From: Methanobacteriota archaeon
GTDB taxonomy: Archaea; Halobacteriota; Syntropharchaeia; JACQPP01
DNA length: 14,151 nucleotides
Direction: 5' to 3'
NCBI GenBank assembly: GCA_016207465.1
Contig: JACQPP010000069.1
Span: 1-14,151, forward strand
Shown: one piece after another, positions 1-6,376 of the stretch
Layout: the number at the start of each line of letters is the position of its first letter
How positions within the stretch are numbered: the first letter of the stretch is position 1
Notes under the pieces: model-generated
Databases searched by the model: none
Told to the model about the DNA's origin: nothing
The model's input: only the letters and a program-made list of their open reading frames with translations
Translations under genes and position numbers: made by a program

Positions 1-303
1 CTCCGGGGGCGCGGGGGCGGAGCGGTGGGGCCAGAAGGGGAGGGAGCCCCGCCAGATGTAGGTGATGGCCAGGGCCGCCAGCAGGGGGAGCAGGAAGACG
101 AGGCCCGCCATGCGGTTGGAGAGGTTGGTCTCCCCGCGCAGGATGTTGAGCCCCACGATGGCCGACCAGACCCCCAGGAACCAGAGGACCGCATAGCCGC
201 CCCACAGGGGGGGCGTCAGGCCCCGGCTGGGGAAGAGGGCCCCGCATTTCTGGCAGAAGGTGAGCATCTCCTCGTTCTCGGTGCCGCACTGGGTGCAGAG
301 CAT
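1..303 (-). CDS. Zinc-ribbon membrane protein, C-terminal part outside the window
   Basis: Function not recognised. The reading frame starts at an ATG at 303 and stays open for 101 codons to the window edge, so the 3' end is missing. Residues 3-20 hold a CxxC...CxxC knuckle (Cys3, Cys6, Cys17, Cys20), the usual zinc ribbon at the N-terminus of small archaeal membrane proteins. Two hydrophobic stretches follow, at about residues 36-54 and 64-82, and then a Pro-rich tail runs off the edge. The likely product is a membrane protein with a cytosolic zinc ribbon; such proteins are common in archaea and mostly uncharacterised. The gene has its own promoter at 375-384 and a long structured leader with two inverted repeats. 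It runs in the same direction as the upstream hydrolase, but the promoter and the hairpin at the hydrolase stop suggest separate transcription. Confidence 0.75.
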   Translation of the reverse strand, partial: MLCTQCGTENEEMLTFCQKCGALFPSRGLTPPLWGGYAVLWFLGVWSAIVGLNILRGETNLSNRMAGLVFLLPLLAALAITYIWRGSLPFWPHRSAPAPPE

Positions 304-313
304 AGGTGTAGGT

Positions 314-335
314 CCCCGCTCGCGCGCTCGCGGGG
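314..335 (-). repeat. Second leader inverted repeat of the zinc-ribbon gene
   Basis: Six-base arms (314-319 and 330-335, CCCCGC/GCGGGG) flank an inner segment that reads GA-GCGCGC-GA on the gene's sense strand. It lies between the larger repeat at 337-375 and the start codon at 303, so it would be in the mRNA leader. It has the same arm-GA-inner-GA-arm layout as the other elements in this window. Confidence 0.5.
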
Positions 336-336
336 A

Positions 337-375
337 GTGTTTTCCGACCTCGCCTGTGGCTCGGTCGGAAAACAC
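337..375 (-). promoter_or_regulatory. Leader inverted repeat with GA/GA core (element A)
   Basis: Perfect 13-base arms (337-349 and 363-375) enclose a 13-base centre that reads GA-GCC-ACA-GGC-GA on the minus strand. Folded as RNA this gives a 13-bp stem, a tandem G-A mismatch, a 3-bp stem and a 3-base loop. It starts inside the TATA element and covers the expected start of transcription. It could therefore act as a DNA operator, or in part as an RNA structure. The element at 9149-9187 has the same dimensions with different arm sequence. Confidence 0.6.
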
Positions 376-384
376 ATAAAGGTT
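375..384 (-). promoter_or_regulatory. TATA promoter of the zinc-ribbon gene
   Basis: The minus strand reads AACCTTTATG, the same string apart from its last base as at 5511-5520 and 9140-9149. It is a good archaeal TATA region placed 72 bases before the ATG at 303, leaving room for a leader of about 45 bases. Confidence 0.55.
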
Positions 385-385
385 T

Positions 386-414
386 ATGAGATTTTGCCGG
401 AGGCAAAATCTCAT
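386..414. terminator. Perfect hairpin across the hydrolase stop codon
   Basis: Thirteen-base arms (386-398 and 402-414) are perfectly complementary with a 3-base loop. The hydrolase stop codon (413-411) lies within one arm, and the other arm touches the next promoter. Position suggests a transcript-end or processing hairpin for the hydrolase/PCNA mRNA. There is no poly-U tract directly after it, so the terminator label is an inference. Confidence 0.45.
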
Positions 415-1118
415 GGCGAGCGAAGCGAGCCCAAATCCCGGCGGAGCCACTCGGCGCACCACCCCACCACCCGGGCCCGGTGGCCGTCGTCGCTGAACTG
501 GTGGTCAGCCCCATCCACCATCCGCAGTTCCTTGGGCTCCCGGGCGAGGCGGTAGAGCTCCTCCCCCTGGGAGGGGGGCACCACCGTGTCCCGGGTCCCG
601 TGGACCAGGTGGATGGGGCACCGGACCCGGGCGATGGCCCGGCGGGCGTCGGGGAGGAAGGGGATGCGGGCGGGGCTCGCCAGGGTCACCAGGGAGCCGA
701 TGTCCCCACGGCTCGCGGCGAGGATGGAGAGGTATCCCCCGAGGCTGGAGCCCATCAGCCCAATGCGGGTCGCCTCCACCCGCCCGCTGTCCCGGAGGAA
801 GCGGATGGCCGAGGCCAGGTCCTCCTGCCGCCGGGGGACCTCCAGGAACTTGCCCCCGGGGCTCTCCCCGCAGCCCCGGAAGTCGAAGCGGAGGACGGCC
901 ATCTCCCCCTCCAGGAGCCCCGCGAGCTCCACGAATTTGCGGCTCTCCTTGGTGGACTCGAACCCGTGGGCGCAGACCACCCCCGGGCCCCGCCTCCGGC
1001 CCCCGTGGAGGACCCCCACCAGGCGCTTCCCCGCCGCCCCCGTCCGAGGGAGGGAGGCGAGGGACGACGAAGTCGGCCCCGTGCTCTCGAACGTCACGCG
1101 CTCGCTGCGCTCGCGCAT
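411..1118 (-). CDS. Alpha/beta hydrolase (serine esterase or acylaminoacyl-type)
   Basis: Predicted cytosolic alpha/beta hydrolase of 235 residues; substrate unknown. The oxyanion region is CAHGF near residue 50. The nucleophile elbow is GSSLGG, with Ser125 as nucleophile. The acid is Asp177 in HGTRD and the base is His206 in GADHQF, giving a complete Ser-Asp-His triad in the right order. RFDFRGCGES near residue 80 is the usual loop of this family. The ATG at 1118 is chosen because it follows the PCNA stop by one base and has GGTGA just ahead; a TTG at 1133 is the alternative. The gene is almost certainly cotranscribed with PCNA, although a functional link to replication is not expected. Its first codons (RERSER) and last codons (GSLRS) are encoded by short GA-type inverted repeats, which is unusual for coding sequence. 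Confidence 0.88.
   Translation of the reverse strand: MRERSERVTFESTGPTSSSLASLPRTGAAGKRLVGVLHGGRRRGPGVVCAHGFESTKESRKFVELAGLLEGEMAVLRFDFRGCGESPGGKFLEVPRRQEDLASAIRFLRDSGRVEATRIGLMGSSLGGYLSILAASRGDIGSLVTLASPARIPFLPDARRAIARVRCPIHLVHGTRDTVVPPSQGEELYRLAREPKELRMVDGADHQFSDDGHRARVVGWCAEWLRRDLGSLRSP
415..431 (+). repeat. Short GA-type inverted repeat in the hydrolase 3' end
   Basis: The plus strand reads GGC-GA-GC-GAA-GC-GA-GCC. The core GA-GC-GAA-GC-GA matches the core of the repeat at 9067-9103 (GA-AC-GAA-GT-GA on its minus strand) with a compensated base pair. It is antisense to the hydrolase and encodes the last residues of that protein. Confidence 0.5.
1098..1116 (-). repeat. Short GA-type inverted repeat in the hydrolase 5' end
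   Basis: The minus strand reads GCGC-GA-GC-GCA-GC-GA-GCGC. It is a sense-oriented copy of the same core, located within the first seven codons of the hydrolase and just after the PCNA stop. It could affect translation of the downstream gene, or be the scar of an inserted element. Confidence 0.45.
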
Positions 1119-1119
1119 C

Positions 1120-1857
1120 TCACCGCTTGTCAACGCGGGGGGCCAGGAGGTATTCCACCTGTCCCCGGTCGTCCGCCAGGGGGAAGGATATCTTCATGGG
1201 GAGCTCGCTCCCCAGCTCGATACGGGCCTGGACGGACTTGCCCACCACCTTGGCCATGTCGGTCAGGTAGTCCAGGGAGTAGAGGGACTTCACGTTGGCC
1301 CCCTTGAGCTCCATGAGCTTGTCCTTGGCGAGGGCCAGCCGCACGTGGTCGGTGTCCCCCTCGGCCTCCATCACGAAGCTGTCCCCCTCCACGGCGAAGG
1401 TCACCTGGTCGCCCACCTTCTCGGCGGCCCGGATGCCCATGCGGAAGTCGCTCCCGGAGAGGACAATCCTGGCGGGGAGGTCGAAGTTCCGGATGGAGGG
1501 CATCTTCCCCAGGTGGGCCAGGTCCAAGAGGCCGATGGTGGCCTCCAGGCCCCCCATCTTCATCTTCAGCTTCTTGGCCCCCTCGTCCACCTCCAGCCGG
1601 ATGGACTCCGGGTTCTCCACCATGAGGAGGAACTCGGCGAGCTTCTTGATGTCCAGCCCCACCTCGCTCTCCTTGGCCTCGAACTTCTCGAAGGCCCGCG
1701 CGGGGAGCGTGAGGGACACCATGGCCACGTTGGCCGCGTCCACCGCCCGCAGCAGAACCTTCTCCTTGTCAATCAGGAACCGCCCCTGGTCCACCAGGGT
1801 GGAGACCGCCTCCACCGCATCCTTGAAGAGACCCGCGTTGATGGTGGCGCGAAACAT
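1120..1857 (-). CDS. pcn: DNA polymerase sliding clamp (PCNA)
   Basis: Archaeal/eukaryotic PCNA, 245 residues, the normal length. The homotrimeric ring encircles DNA and tethers polymerases, FEN1, ligase and other PIP-box partners. The sequence is recognisable throughout: N-terminal FRATINAGLFKDAVEAVS, the LLRAVDAANVAMVSL segment of the first domain, the interdomain region around LDLAHLGKMP, and the C-terminal end GQVEYLLAPRVDK, which fits the hydrophobic C-terminal segment that helps bind PIP boxes. The protein is acidic, as expected for a clamp with a negative outer face. It starts at the ATG at 1857, about 40 bases from a TATA-like element at 1891-1900, diverges from the peptidase pair on the plus strand, and is followed one base after its stop by the hydrolase start. 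A single clamp is usual in euryarchaea; no second copy is seen here. Confidence 0.96.
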   Translation of the reverse strand: MFRATINAGLFKDAVEAVSTLVDQGRFLIDKEKVLLRAVDAANVAMVSLTLPARAFEKFEAKESEVGLDIKKLAEFLLMVENPESIRLEVDEGAKKLKMKMGGLEATIGLLDLAHLGKMPSIRNFDLPARIVLSGSDFRMGIRAAEKVGDQVTFAVEGDSFVMEAEGDTDHVRLALAKDKLMELKGANVKSLYSLDYLTDMAKVVGKSVQARIELGSELPMKISFPLADDRGQVEYLLAPRVDKR

Positions 1858-1890
1858 GGAGGAAACCCCACCTATGAGGAGAGAGAGCGC

Positions 1891-1900
1891 CTTTTAAATG
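1891..1900 (-). promoter_or_regulatory. TATA promoter of PCNA
   Basis: The minus strand reads CATTTAAAAG, AT-rich in a G+C-rich context and about 40 bases before the PCNA ATG. This allows a leader of roughly 10-15 bases containing a GGTGGG purine run. Confidence 0.5.
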
Positions 1901-1917
1901 TTTCTTCGGGGGGATAG

Positions 1918-1925
1918 TTTTTATG
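1918..1925 (+). promoter_or_regulatory. TATA promoter of the M24 peptidase operon
   Basis: TTTTTATG lies about 25 bases before the paired ATGATG at 1946-1951. That is the distance expected between a TATA box and the start of transcription, so the mRNA is probably leaderless. No clear Shine-Dalgarno sequence is present. Confidence 0.5.
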
Positions 1926-1945
1926 AGCCCCGCCGCCCCTCTGGA

Positions 1946-3046
1946 ATGATGGCACCCCTTGCCGAACTCGACCGCCAGTTGAGGGCCCGGGGCATCCAGG
2001 GGCTCCTCTGCCACGCCGACACCGAGCGGGACGCGGACCTCCTCTACCTCTCCGGGTTCCTCGCCCCGGACCCCTTCACCCTCCTCCGCGCCCGGGGCCG
2101 CTCCCTCCTCCTGGTCTCCATCCTCGAATACGGCCGCGCCCGCCGCGAGTCCCGGGCCGACCGCGTCCTCTGCACCCGGGACTTCCCCGTGGATGGCAAA
2201 CCCGGGGGGACACCGGCCCCCACCGTCCAGATGCTGGCCGCCCTCCTCCGCCGCGAGCGGCTCCGCCGCATCGGCGTCCCCTCCGCCTTCCCCTACTCCC
2301 TGGGCCACGGCCTCGAGAGACTCGGGTTCCGCCTGGAGACCTTCGACGGCGTGAAGGGGATACGGACCGTCAAGGCCCCCCGGGAGATTGCCTCCATCCG
2401 GCGGGCCCAGAGGGCCACCGAGCGGGGGATGGCCATCGCCCGCCGCCTGGTGCGGCGCAGGGGGACCACCTGCGAGGCGGTCCGCCGCCGCGTGGACCAG
2501 ACGCTCCTCGGCCTGGGGTGCGAGCCCGGCCACCTCATCGTCGCGGCGGGCCCCCGGAGCGCAGACCCCCACTACATCGGCGCAGGCCCCATCCGGCCGG
2601 GGGACCCTGTGGTCTGCGACTTCTTCCCCCGCCTCCTCGAAGAGCGGTATTTCGCGGACATGACCCGCACCTTCGTCCGCGGCCGCCCCTCCCCCAGGCT
2701 CCGCGAGATGCATGGCCTCGTCCTCCGGGCCCAGGAGGCCGCCATCGCCCGGGTCCGGGCCGGGGCCCGGTGCCGCGACATCCACCAGCAGGTCCTGGAC
2801 ATCTTCGACGAGGCAGGGGTCCGCGACCTCTACATCCACACCACCGGCCACGGACTCGGCCTCGAAATCCACGAGCCCCCGCGCATCGCCGAGAACGACG
2901 CCCTCCTCCAGGCCGGCCAGGTGGTCACCGTCGAGCCCGGCCTCTACGACCCCCGCGTGGGCGGCGTCCGCATCGAGGACATGGTCCTGGTGAAGCGAGG
3001 CGGGGGGGAGAACCTCACCCGCTTCCCCAAGCAGTTGGAGGCATGA
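1946..3046 (+). CDS. M24 family metallopeptidase, Xaa-Pro dipeptidase-like
   Basis: Predicted cytosolic dipeptidase that cleaves Xaa-Pro bonds with a two-metal centre. It has 366 residues, in the usual range for archaeal prolidases. The N-terminal half (about 1-150) is the creatinase/prolidase N-domain; the C-terminal half is the pita-bread fold. All five metal ligands are visible: Asp225 (VCDFF), Asp238 (FADMTRTF), His302 (TTGHGLG), Glu330 (VTVEPGLY) and Glu344 (VRIEDMV). The GHGLGLEIHEPPRI segment is typical. Residues encoded upstream of 1946 are not counted because the TATA box at 1918-1925 places the transcript start at about this ATG. Its stop overlaps the start of map, so the two peptidases are probably translationally coupled and act in turn on N-terminal Met and proline dipeptides. 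An aminopeptidase P activity cannot be excluded. Confidence 0.9.
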   Translation: MMAPLAELDRQLRARGIQGLLCHADTERDADLLYLSGFLAPDPFTLLRARGRSLLLVSILEYGRARRESRADRVLCTRDFPVDGKPGGTPAPTVQMLAALLRRERLRRIGVPSAFPYSLGHGLERLGFRLETFDGVKGIRTVKAPREIASIRRAQRATERGMAIARRLVRRRGTTCEAVRRRVDQTLLGLGCEPGHLIVAAGPRSADPHYIGAGPIRPGDPVVCDFFPRLLEERYFADMTRTFVRGRPSPRLREMHGLVLRAQEAAIARVRAGARCRDIHQQVLDIFDEAGVRDLYIHTTGHGLGLEIHEPPRIAENDALLQAGQVVTVEPGLYDPRVGGVRIEDMVLVKRGGGENLTRFPKQLEA

Positions 3047-3954
3047 TGGCCCGCTTCCAGACAGTCGGCAAGGGGCCGGAGGCCGACCCCAAGGAGAAAC
3101 TCGAGAAGCACCGCCGGGCGGGCCGGATTCTCCGCGAGGTCCGCGAGGAGGCCCGCGGCCTCATCCAGCCCGGCAGGAGCCTCCTGGAGGTGGCCGACTT
3201 TGTCGAGGGCAGAATCCGCGAGAAAGGGGCCCAGCCCGCCTTCCCCTGCAACATCTCCCGCAACACCGAGGCCGCCCACTACACCCCCGCCCCCGGCGAC
3301 ACCCTCCTCTTCGGCAACGACATCGTCAAACTCGACATGGGGGTCCACGTGGACGGATACATCGCCGACGCCGCCATCACCGTGGACCACAGCGACCACC
3401 CCGAGCTCGTCCAGGCCGCCGAGAAGGCCCTCCAGGCCGCCATCGGGGTCATCCACGCCGGGGTCTCCACCGCCGAGGTGGGCGCCGCCATCCAGGGGAC
3501 CATCGAGGAGTTCGGAGTCAAGCCGGTGGCCAACCTCACCGGCCACGGCCTCGGCCACTACACCCAGCACGACGAGCCCGCCATACCGAATCGCCGCGTC
3601 ACCGCCGGCACCCTCCTCAAGGCCGGGGACACCATCGCCATCGAGCCCTTCGCCACCAACGGCGCCGGCCGGGTCAAGGACGGCCCCGTCACCGAAATCT
3701 ACATGCTCACCGACCCCCGCCCCGTCCGCCTCCCCTCCGCCCGAAGCCTCCAGGCAGACATCCAGAGATACAAGGGCCTCCCCTTCGCCCGCCGCTGGCT
3801 CAAGGGAGAGAGAATCGAGATGGGCCTCCGGCAACTGGAGGTGGCCGGGGCCCTCTACCGCTACCCGGTCCTCGTGGAGGCCGGCGGGGGGCTGGTGGCC
3901 CAGTTCGAACACAGCGTGATAGTCACCGAAAACGGATGCGAAGTATTTACCTAA
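3043..3954 (+). CDS. map: Methionine aminopeptidase, type II (archaeal)
   Basis: Removes the initiator methionine from nascent proteins in the cytosol. It has 303 residues, close to the usual archaeal length. Metal ligands are Asp98 and Asp109 (LDMGVHVDGYIAD), His168 (GHGLGHY), Glu201 (IAIEPF) and Glu289 (FEHSV); His79 in AHYTP is the substrate-binding histidine. The alpha-helical insert that defines type II enzymes lies around residues 225-275, and the C-terminus VTENGCEVFT is the conserved family ending. Two ATGs (3043 and 3046) overlap the upstream stop, giving ATGA-type coupling. Codon choice is strongly C-ending, like its partner and PriL but unlike dapL. Downstream lies a convergent zinc-finger gene with only 13 bases between stops. 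Confidence 0.96.
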   Translation: MMARFQTVGKGPEADPKEKLEKHRRAGRILREVREEARGLIQPGRSLLEVADFVEGRIREKGAQPAFPCNISRNTEAAHYTPAPGDTLLFGNDIVKLDMGVHVDGYIADAAITVDHSDHPELVQAAEKALQAAIGVIHAGVSTAEVGAAIQGTIEEFGVKPVANLTGHGLGHYTQHDEPAIPNRRVTAGTLLKAGDTIAIEPFATNGAGRVKDGPVTEIYMLTDPRPVRLPSARSLQADIQRYKGLPFARRWLKGERIEMGLRQLEVAGALYRYPVLVEAGGGLVAQFEHSVIVTENGCEVFT

Positions 3955-3967
3955 CGACAGAACGGGG

Positions 3968-4270
3968 TTAGCGGACGTGCTCGCGGGGGACCCGCATCAC
4001 CTTGCCCACCACCTCAAGCTGGGTGATGGCCTTCCTCCGCACCTTCTCCTCCACCTCTTCCAGGAGCCGCAGGGTCCGCTTGTCATAGTAGCGCTCCCCG
4101 CACTCGGCGCAGACCCGGGTCTTCACGGGGACCATGATGATGTCCCGGTTCAGCCCGAAGGCCTCCTCGACCTCCTGGGTCTTGATGGTGGTCCCCTGGC
4201 AGATGACGCAGGAAACGGGTGGCCGCCCGTCCTCCACGACGGCGGCTGCCTGGGACAAGCCGTTCTCCAT
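3968..4270 (-). CDS. YgiT-type zinc-finger protein
   Basis: A 100-residue protein with a C-x2-C...C-x2-C zinc finger (Cys21, Cys24, Cys54, Cys57). Spacing and context (CVICQG...VPVKTRVCAECGERYYD) match the YgiT/MqsA-like N-terminal zinc finger found in many antitoxin-like and regulatory proteins. The C-terminal part (about 65-100) is a charged helix (LRLLEEVEEKVRRK) followed by a short segment, LEVVGKVMRVP, that could be the start of a reduced AbrB-like or dimerisation element. The ATG at 4270 is chosen over an upstream TTG at 4279 because it sits just over 30 bases from the TATA box at 4299-4308. No toxin-like partner lies next to it. Its role as a DNA-binding regulator is inferred. Confidence 0.75.
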   Translation of the reverse strand: MENGLSQAAAVVEDGRPPVSCVICQGTTIKTQEVEEAFGLNRDIIMVPVKTRVCAECGERYYDKRTLRLLEEVEEKVRRKAITQLEVVGKVMRVPREHVR

Positions 4271-4298
4271 GACCCCCAATCAAAGTCTCCACCCCGAC

Positions 4299-4308
4299 GT
4301 ATAAAGGC
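4299..4308 (-). promoter_or_regulatory. TATA promoter of the YgiT-type gene
   Basis: The minus strand reads GCCTTTATAC, close to the AACCTTTAT string at other genes in the window. The distance to the ATG at 4270 allows a leader of only a few bases. Confidence 0.5.
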
Positions 4309-4401
4309 TACCGGGTGAACACCGGCGGGGGGTGAGGAAATCTTTAAGGACCCAGAGGAAGGGTATAGTATTCCCACCTCTTCTCGCCTCCGGGCCGTGC
4401 C

Positions 4402-4956
4402 TCAGAGGACCTCCTTGACCATTCTCCCGAGGCTCCGGAAATCCTCCTCCAGCAGAGGGCGGACCCCCTTCCCGTAGAGGCAGGCGGCCGGATGATAGGT
4501 CACCAGGAGCCTCCGGGGCCCCAGGGGATAAAGCCGCCCATGCTCCTTGCCGACGGCGATTTCACGGCCCAGGAGGCGGCGGGCGGCGATGCGGCCGAGG
4601 GCCACCACGATGCGCGGGTTGACGTGGTGCAACTGGCCGTCGAGATACCCGGCGCACGCCTCGGCCTCCCCGGGCTCCGGGGCCCGGTTGCCGGGGGGCC
4701 GGCACTTCACCACGTTGGCGATGTAGACCTCCTCCCTCCTCATGCCGGCGGCCTCGATGAGCTGGGTGAGGATTTTCCCGGCGTCTCCCACGAAGGGGCG
4801 CCCCTGCCGGTCCTCCTGGTAGCCGGGGCCCTCCCCCACGAACATCACCTTGGCGTCCGGGGGCCCCTCGCCGAAGACCACCCGGGTGCGCCCCCGGTGG
4901 AGGGGACACCGGGTGCATGCCTCCGCGCGGGCCCGCAGCTCGTCCAGGGTCTCCAC
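4402..4956 (-). CDS. Uracil-DNA glycosylase, family 4 (Fe-S, UDGa type)
   Basis: Removes uracil produced by cytosine deamination, starting base-excision repair. Recognised by the N-terminal CxxCPL pair (Cys14, Cys17) plus Cys85 (VKCRPPGN) and Cys101 (EACAGYL), which bind a 4Fe-4S cluster. The active-site motif is GEGPGYQED at about 41-49, followed by GRPFVGDAG, and the late motif is YHPAACL near 155. The length of 184 residues is normal. The GTG at 4956 is preferred because a good Shine-Dalgarno match (GAGGTGA) stands 5 bases ahead; a GTG at 4965 forming a GTGA overlap with the KH gene stop is the alternative. In both cases translation is coupled to the upstream KH gene, so it shares the mRNA of a ribosome-biogenesis protein. 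No direct functional tie between the two is known to me. Confidence 0.94.
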   Translation of the reverse strand: METLDELRARAEACTRCPLHRGRTRVVFGEGPPDAKVMFVGEGPGYQEDRQGRPFVGDAGKILTQLIEAAGMRREEVYIANVVKCRPPGNRAPEPGEAEACAGYLDGQLHHVNPRIVVALGRIAARRLLGREIAVGKEHGRLYPLGPRRLLVTYHPAACLYGKGVRPLLEEDFRSLGRMVKEVL

Positions 4957-4961
4957 TCCTC

Positions 4962-5471
4962 TCACCTCTGGCGGAGTTCCTTGTGCTTCCGCTCCAGGAA
5001 CGCGTAGACCACCGGGTGGGGGGAGCCGTCGAAGAGCATCTCCAGGGCCTCCCGGGCCACCCCGAGGTGCTCGGGGAGGCCGATGAGGCTCACCGTCTTC
5101 CCGTAGACCGAGACCGAGGTCTCGGAGAGTTCCTCCAGGATGGCCCGGGTGCGGCCGCCGCTGCCGATGAGGCGGCTGGTGACGCGGCGCAGGTCATTGG
5201 GGTTCCGGGCGGGAATCTCGATGACCTCCAGGAGCAGGTCCTCGTTCCGCAGCATGGTGAGGGCCCGCTCTGGGGAGAAGCCGCGGGCGATTGCCTTCAC
5301 CACCTCCCCGGCCCGGAGCTCGGCGAGGCTGTCGCCCGAGCGCACCTCCACGCTCCCGTTCTCGGTGTCAATCTCCAGGGTGGCCCGGCCGAGGCCCTCG
5401 ATGGCCTGCCGGGTTTCCCCCTGGCGGCCGATGAGGACCGCCAACCGCTCCTGGCCCACCTTCACGAACAT
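4962..5471 (-). CDS. KH-domain ribosome-biogenesis protein (archaeal Dim2/Pno1)
   Basis: RNA-binding protein of 169 residues with two KH domains. KH1 has the GxxG loop GRQG (15-18) within VLIGRQGETRQAIE; KH2 has GSGG (103-106) within RLIGSGGRTRAILEEL. This two-KH plan and length match archaeal Dim2/Pno1, which binds near the 3' end of small-subunit rRNA and helps its maturation. Its neighbour RIO1 acts in the same process, and RIO1-Dim2 adjacency is common in archaea. Although it lies 51 bases after rio1, it has its own AACCTTTATC promoter and a 38-base inverted repeat (5474-5511) that fills the space between promoter and start codon. It may therefore be expressed separately from the kinase. 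The GAGG within the 3' arm could serve as its ribosome-binding site. Confidence 0.93.
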   Translation of the reverse strand: MFVKVGQERLAVLIGRQGETRQAIEGLGRATLEIDTENGSVEVRSGDSLAELRAGEVVKAIARGFSPERALTMLRNEDLLLEVIEIPARNPNDLRRVTSRLIGSGGRTRAILEELSETSVSVYGKTVSLIGLPEHLGVAREALEMLFDGSPHPVVYAFLERKHKELRQR

Positions 5472-5473
5472 CT

Positions 5474-5511
5474 CTTTTTTCCTCGCACGCCTTGGCGTGT
5501 TCGGAAAAAAG
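5474..5511 (-). promoter_or_regulatory. Leader inverted repeat with GA/GA core (element B)
   Basis: The outer arms CTTTTTTCC/GGAAAAAAG are perfect over 9 bases (5474-5482 and 5503-5511). Inside them come GA on both sides (sense strand), one A-C mismatch, and a 6-bp inner stem CACGCC/GGCGTG around a 2-base loop. It begins at the last base of the TATA string and ends 2 bases before the Dim2 ATG at 5471. Confidence 0.6.
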
Positions 5512-5520
5512 ATAAAGGTT
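5511..5520 (-). promoter_or_regulatory. TATA promoter of the KH gene
   Basis: The minus strand reads AACCTTTATC, identical to the string before eL40 at 9140-9149. It begins three bases after the rio1 stop codon, giving the KH/UDG pair a promoter inside the apparent operon. Confidence 0.6.
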
Positions 5521-5522
5521 GT

Positions 5523-6296
5523 TCACGCCGTGACCTCGCGGAGCAGGTCCGCGGGGTCGGCGGGGACCCCGAGGGACTGGAAGAAGCGGGCGAGGTTCTC
5601 GATGTCCCTCTGGAGGAACTCCCGGGCCATGGGGTGGTCCCGGTGGACCCCCTGGGCGAAGTCAATGAGCACCGGCACATCGAAGTAGAGGATGTTGTAT
5701 TCGCTGAGGTCCGCGTGGACCAGGTTCCCCCTCCGGTAGAGACGCTTCACGTCCTCCACCACCTTGCGCAGCACCTCCACTCCGTCCCCCGCCCTCAGCT
5801 CCCCCTCGCTCTCCTTCAGGCTCGGGGCCCCCTCGCCGTCCACCCCGATGAACTCCATCACCAGCACGTTCCCCTCCACCTCCCGGGGCTCCGGGACCCG
5901 CACCCCCACCTCCCGGGCGGTGGTGAGATTCCGGAACTCCTTGCGGGCCCACAGGGTAGTGATGGCGCGGCGGTCCCTCGGGTGGTCCCCGAACCGTGGG
6001 TCCCCGGCGAGATAGGGCTCCATCTGCCGGAAACTGCTGGTGGCCACCCGGTAGATTTTCACCGCCAACTCCTCCTTCCCCGGCCCCAGGGCGTGGAACA
6101 CATTGGCCTCCTTCCCCGTGCGCAGGGGACCCCCGTAGGCCCGCACAATCCCCCGGCTGGAGATGGAGTAGAGGACCTCCAGGGTGGAGTCATCCAGGCA
6201 GGAGCCCCACACCTTCCGGTCGTCCGCGTCCCGGATGCGGATGCCCAGGTCGTTCAGGCGCTGCTCATACCGGTCCATCTTCTCGTCCAGACCCAT
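5523..6296 (-). CDS. rio1: RIO1-type serine kinase/ATPase
   Basis: Atypical protein kinase that takes part in late small-subunit ribosome maturation, probably working as an ATPase switch. It has 257 residues, the usual archaeal length. The RIO1 signature is GGPLRTGKEANVFHA (about 55-69) in place of a standard P-loop. Lys80 in AVKIYR is the ATP-anchoring lysine. The catalytic loop is LVHADLSEYNIL with Asp196 and Asn201, and the metal-binding loop is LIDFAQGV with Asp212. The RIO-specific N-terminal helices are present. It starts at the ATG at 6296, about 30 bases from a TATA element shared with the divergent priL gene. The Dim2-like partner lies immediately downstream. RIO2 is excluded by the absence of its N-terminal winged helix. 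Confidence 0.95.
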   Translation of the reverse strand: MGLDEKMDRYEQRLNDLGIRIRDADDRKVWGSCLDDSTLEVLYSISSRGIVRAYGGPLRTGKEANVFHALGPGKEELAVKIYRVATSSFRQMEPYLAGDPRFGDHPRDRRAITTLWARKEFRNLTTAREVGVRVPEPREVEGNVLVMEFIGVDGEGAPSLKESEGELRAGDGVEVLRKVVEDVKRLYRRGNLVHADLSEYNILYFDVPVLIDFAQGVHRDHPMAREFLQRDIENLARFFQSLGVPADPADLLREVTA

Positions 6297-6322
6297 GGGA
6301 GAACCATTCCCATCCCCGGGGA

Positions 6323-6329
6323 CTTATAG
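6323..6329. promoter_or_regulatory. Shared TATA element between rio1 and priL
   Basis: CTTATAG reads as CTATAAG on the other strand, so one AT-rich element in the 80-base divergent gap could serve both genes. It lies about 27 bases from the rio1 ATG and about 50 from the priL ATG. On the rio1 strand it is preceded by AACCTTTGT. Confidence 0.5.
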
Positions 6330-6376
6330 ACAAAGGTTGAAAAACGGAGACGCCCCAGATTCCCCCGGGGTCCCCC

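Noticed and set aside
25..555. Long plus-strand frame opposite the zinc-ribbon gene
   Set aside because: It runs through a promoter, two hairpins and the end of the hydrolase, and is low-complexity Gly/Pro/Glu/Arg-rich. The minus strand gives recognisable proteins.
1769..2872. 367-codon minus-strand frame opposite the prolidase gene
   Set aside because: The composition is Gly/Ala/Glu/Asp-rich without motifs, and the opposite strand encodes a complete M24 peptidase.
4280..4401. Gap between UDG and the YgiT-type gene as a possible RNA gene
   Set aside because: It contains the YgiT promoter and some TATA-like strings, but no tRNA-like arms or strong stem was found.
4917..6329. 470-codon plus-strand frame opposite UDG, Dim2 and RIO1
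   Set aside because: It covers three well-recognised minus-strand genes and their promoter. High G+C content makes such shadow frames long.
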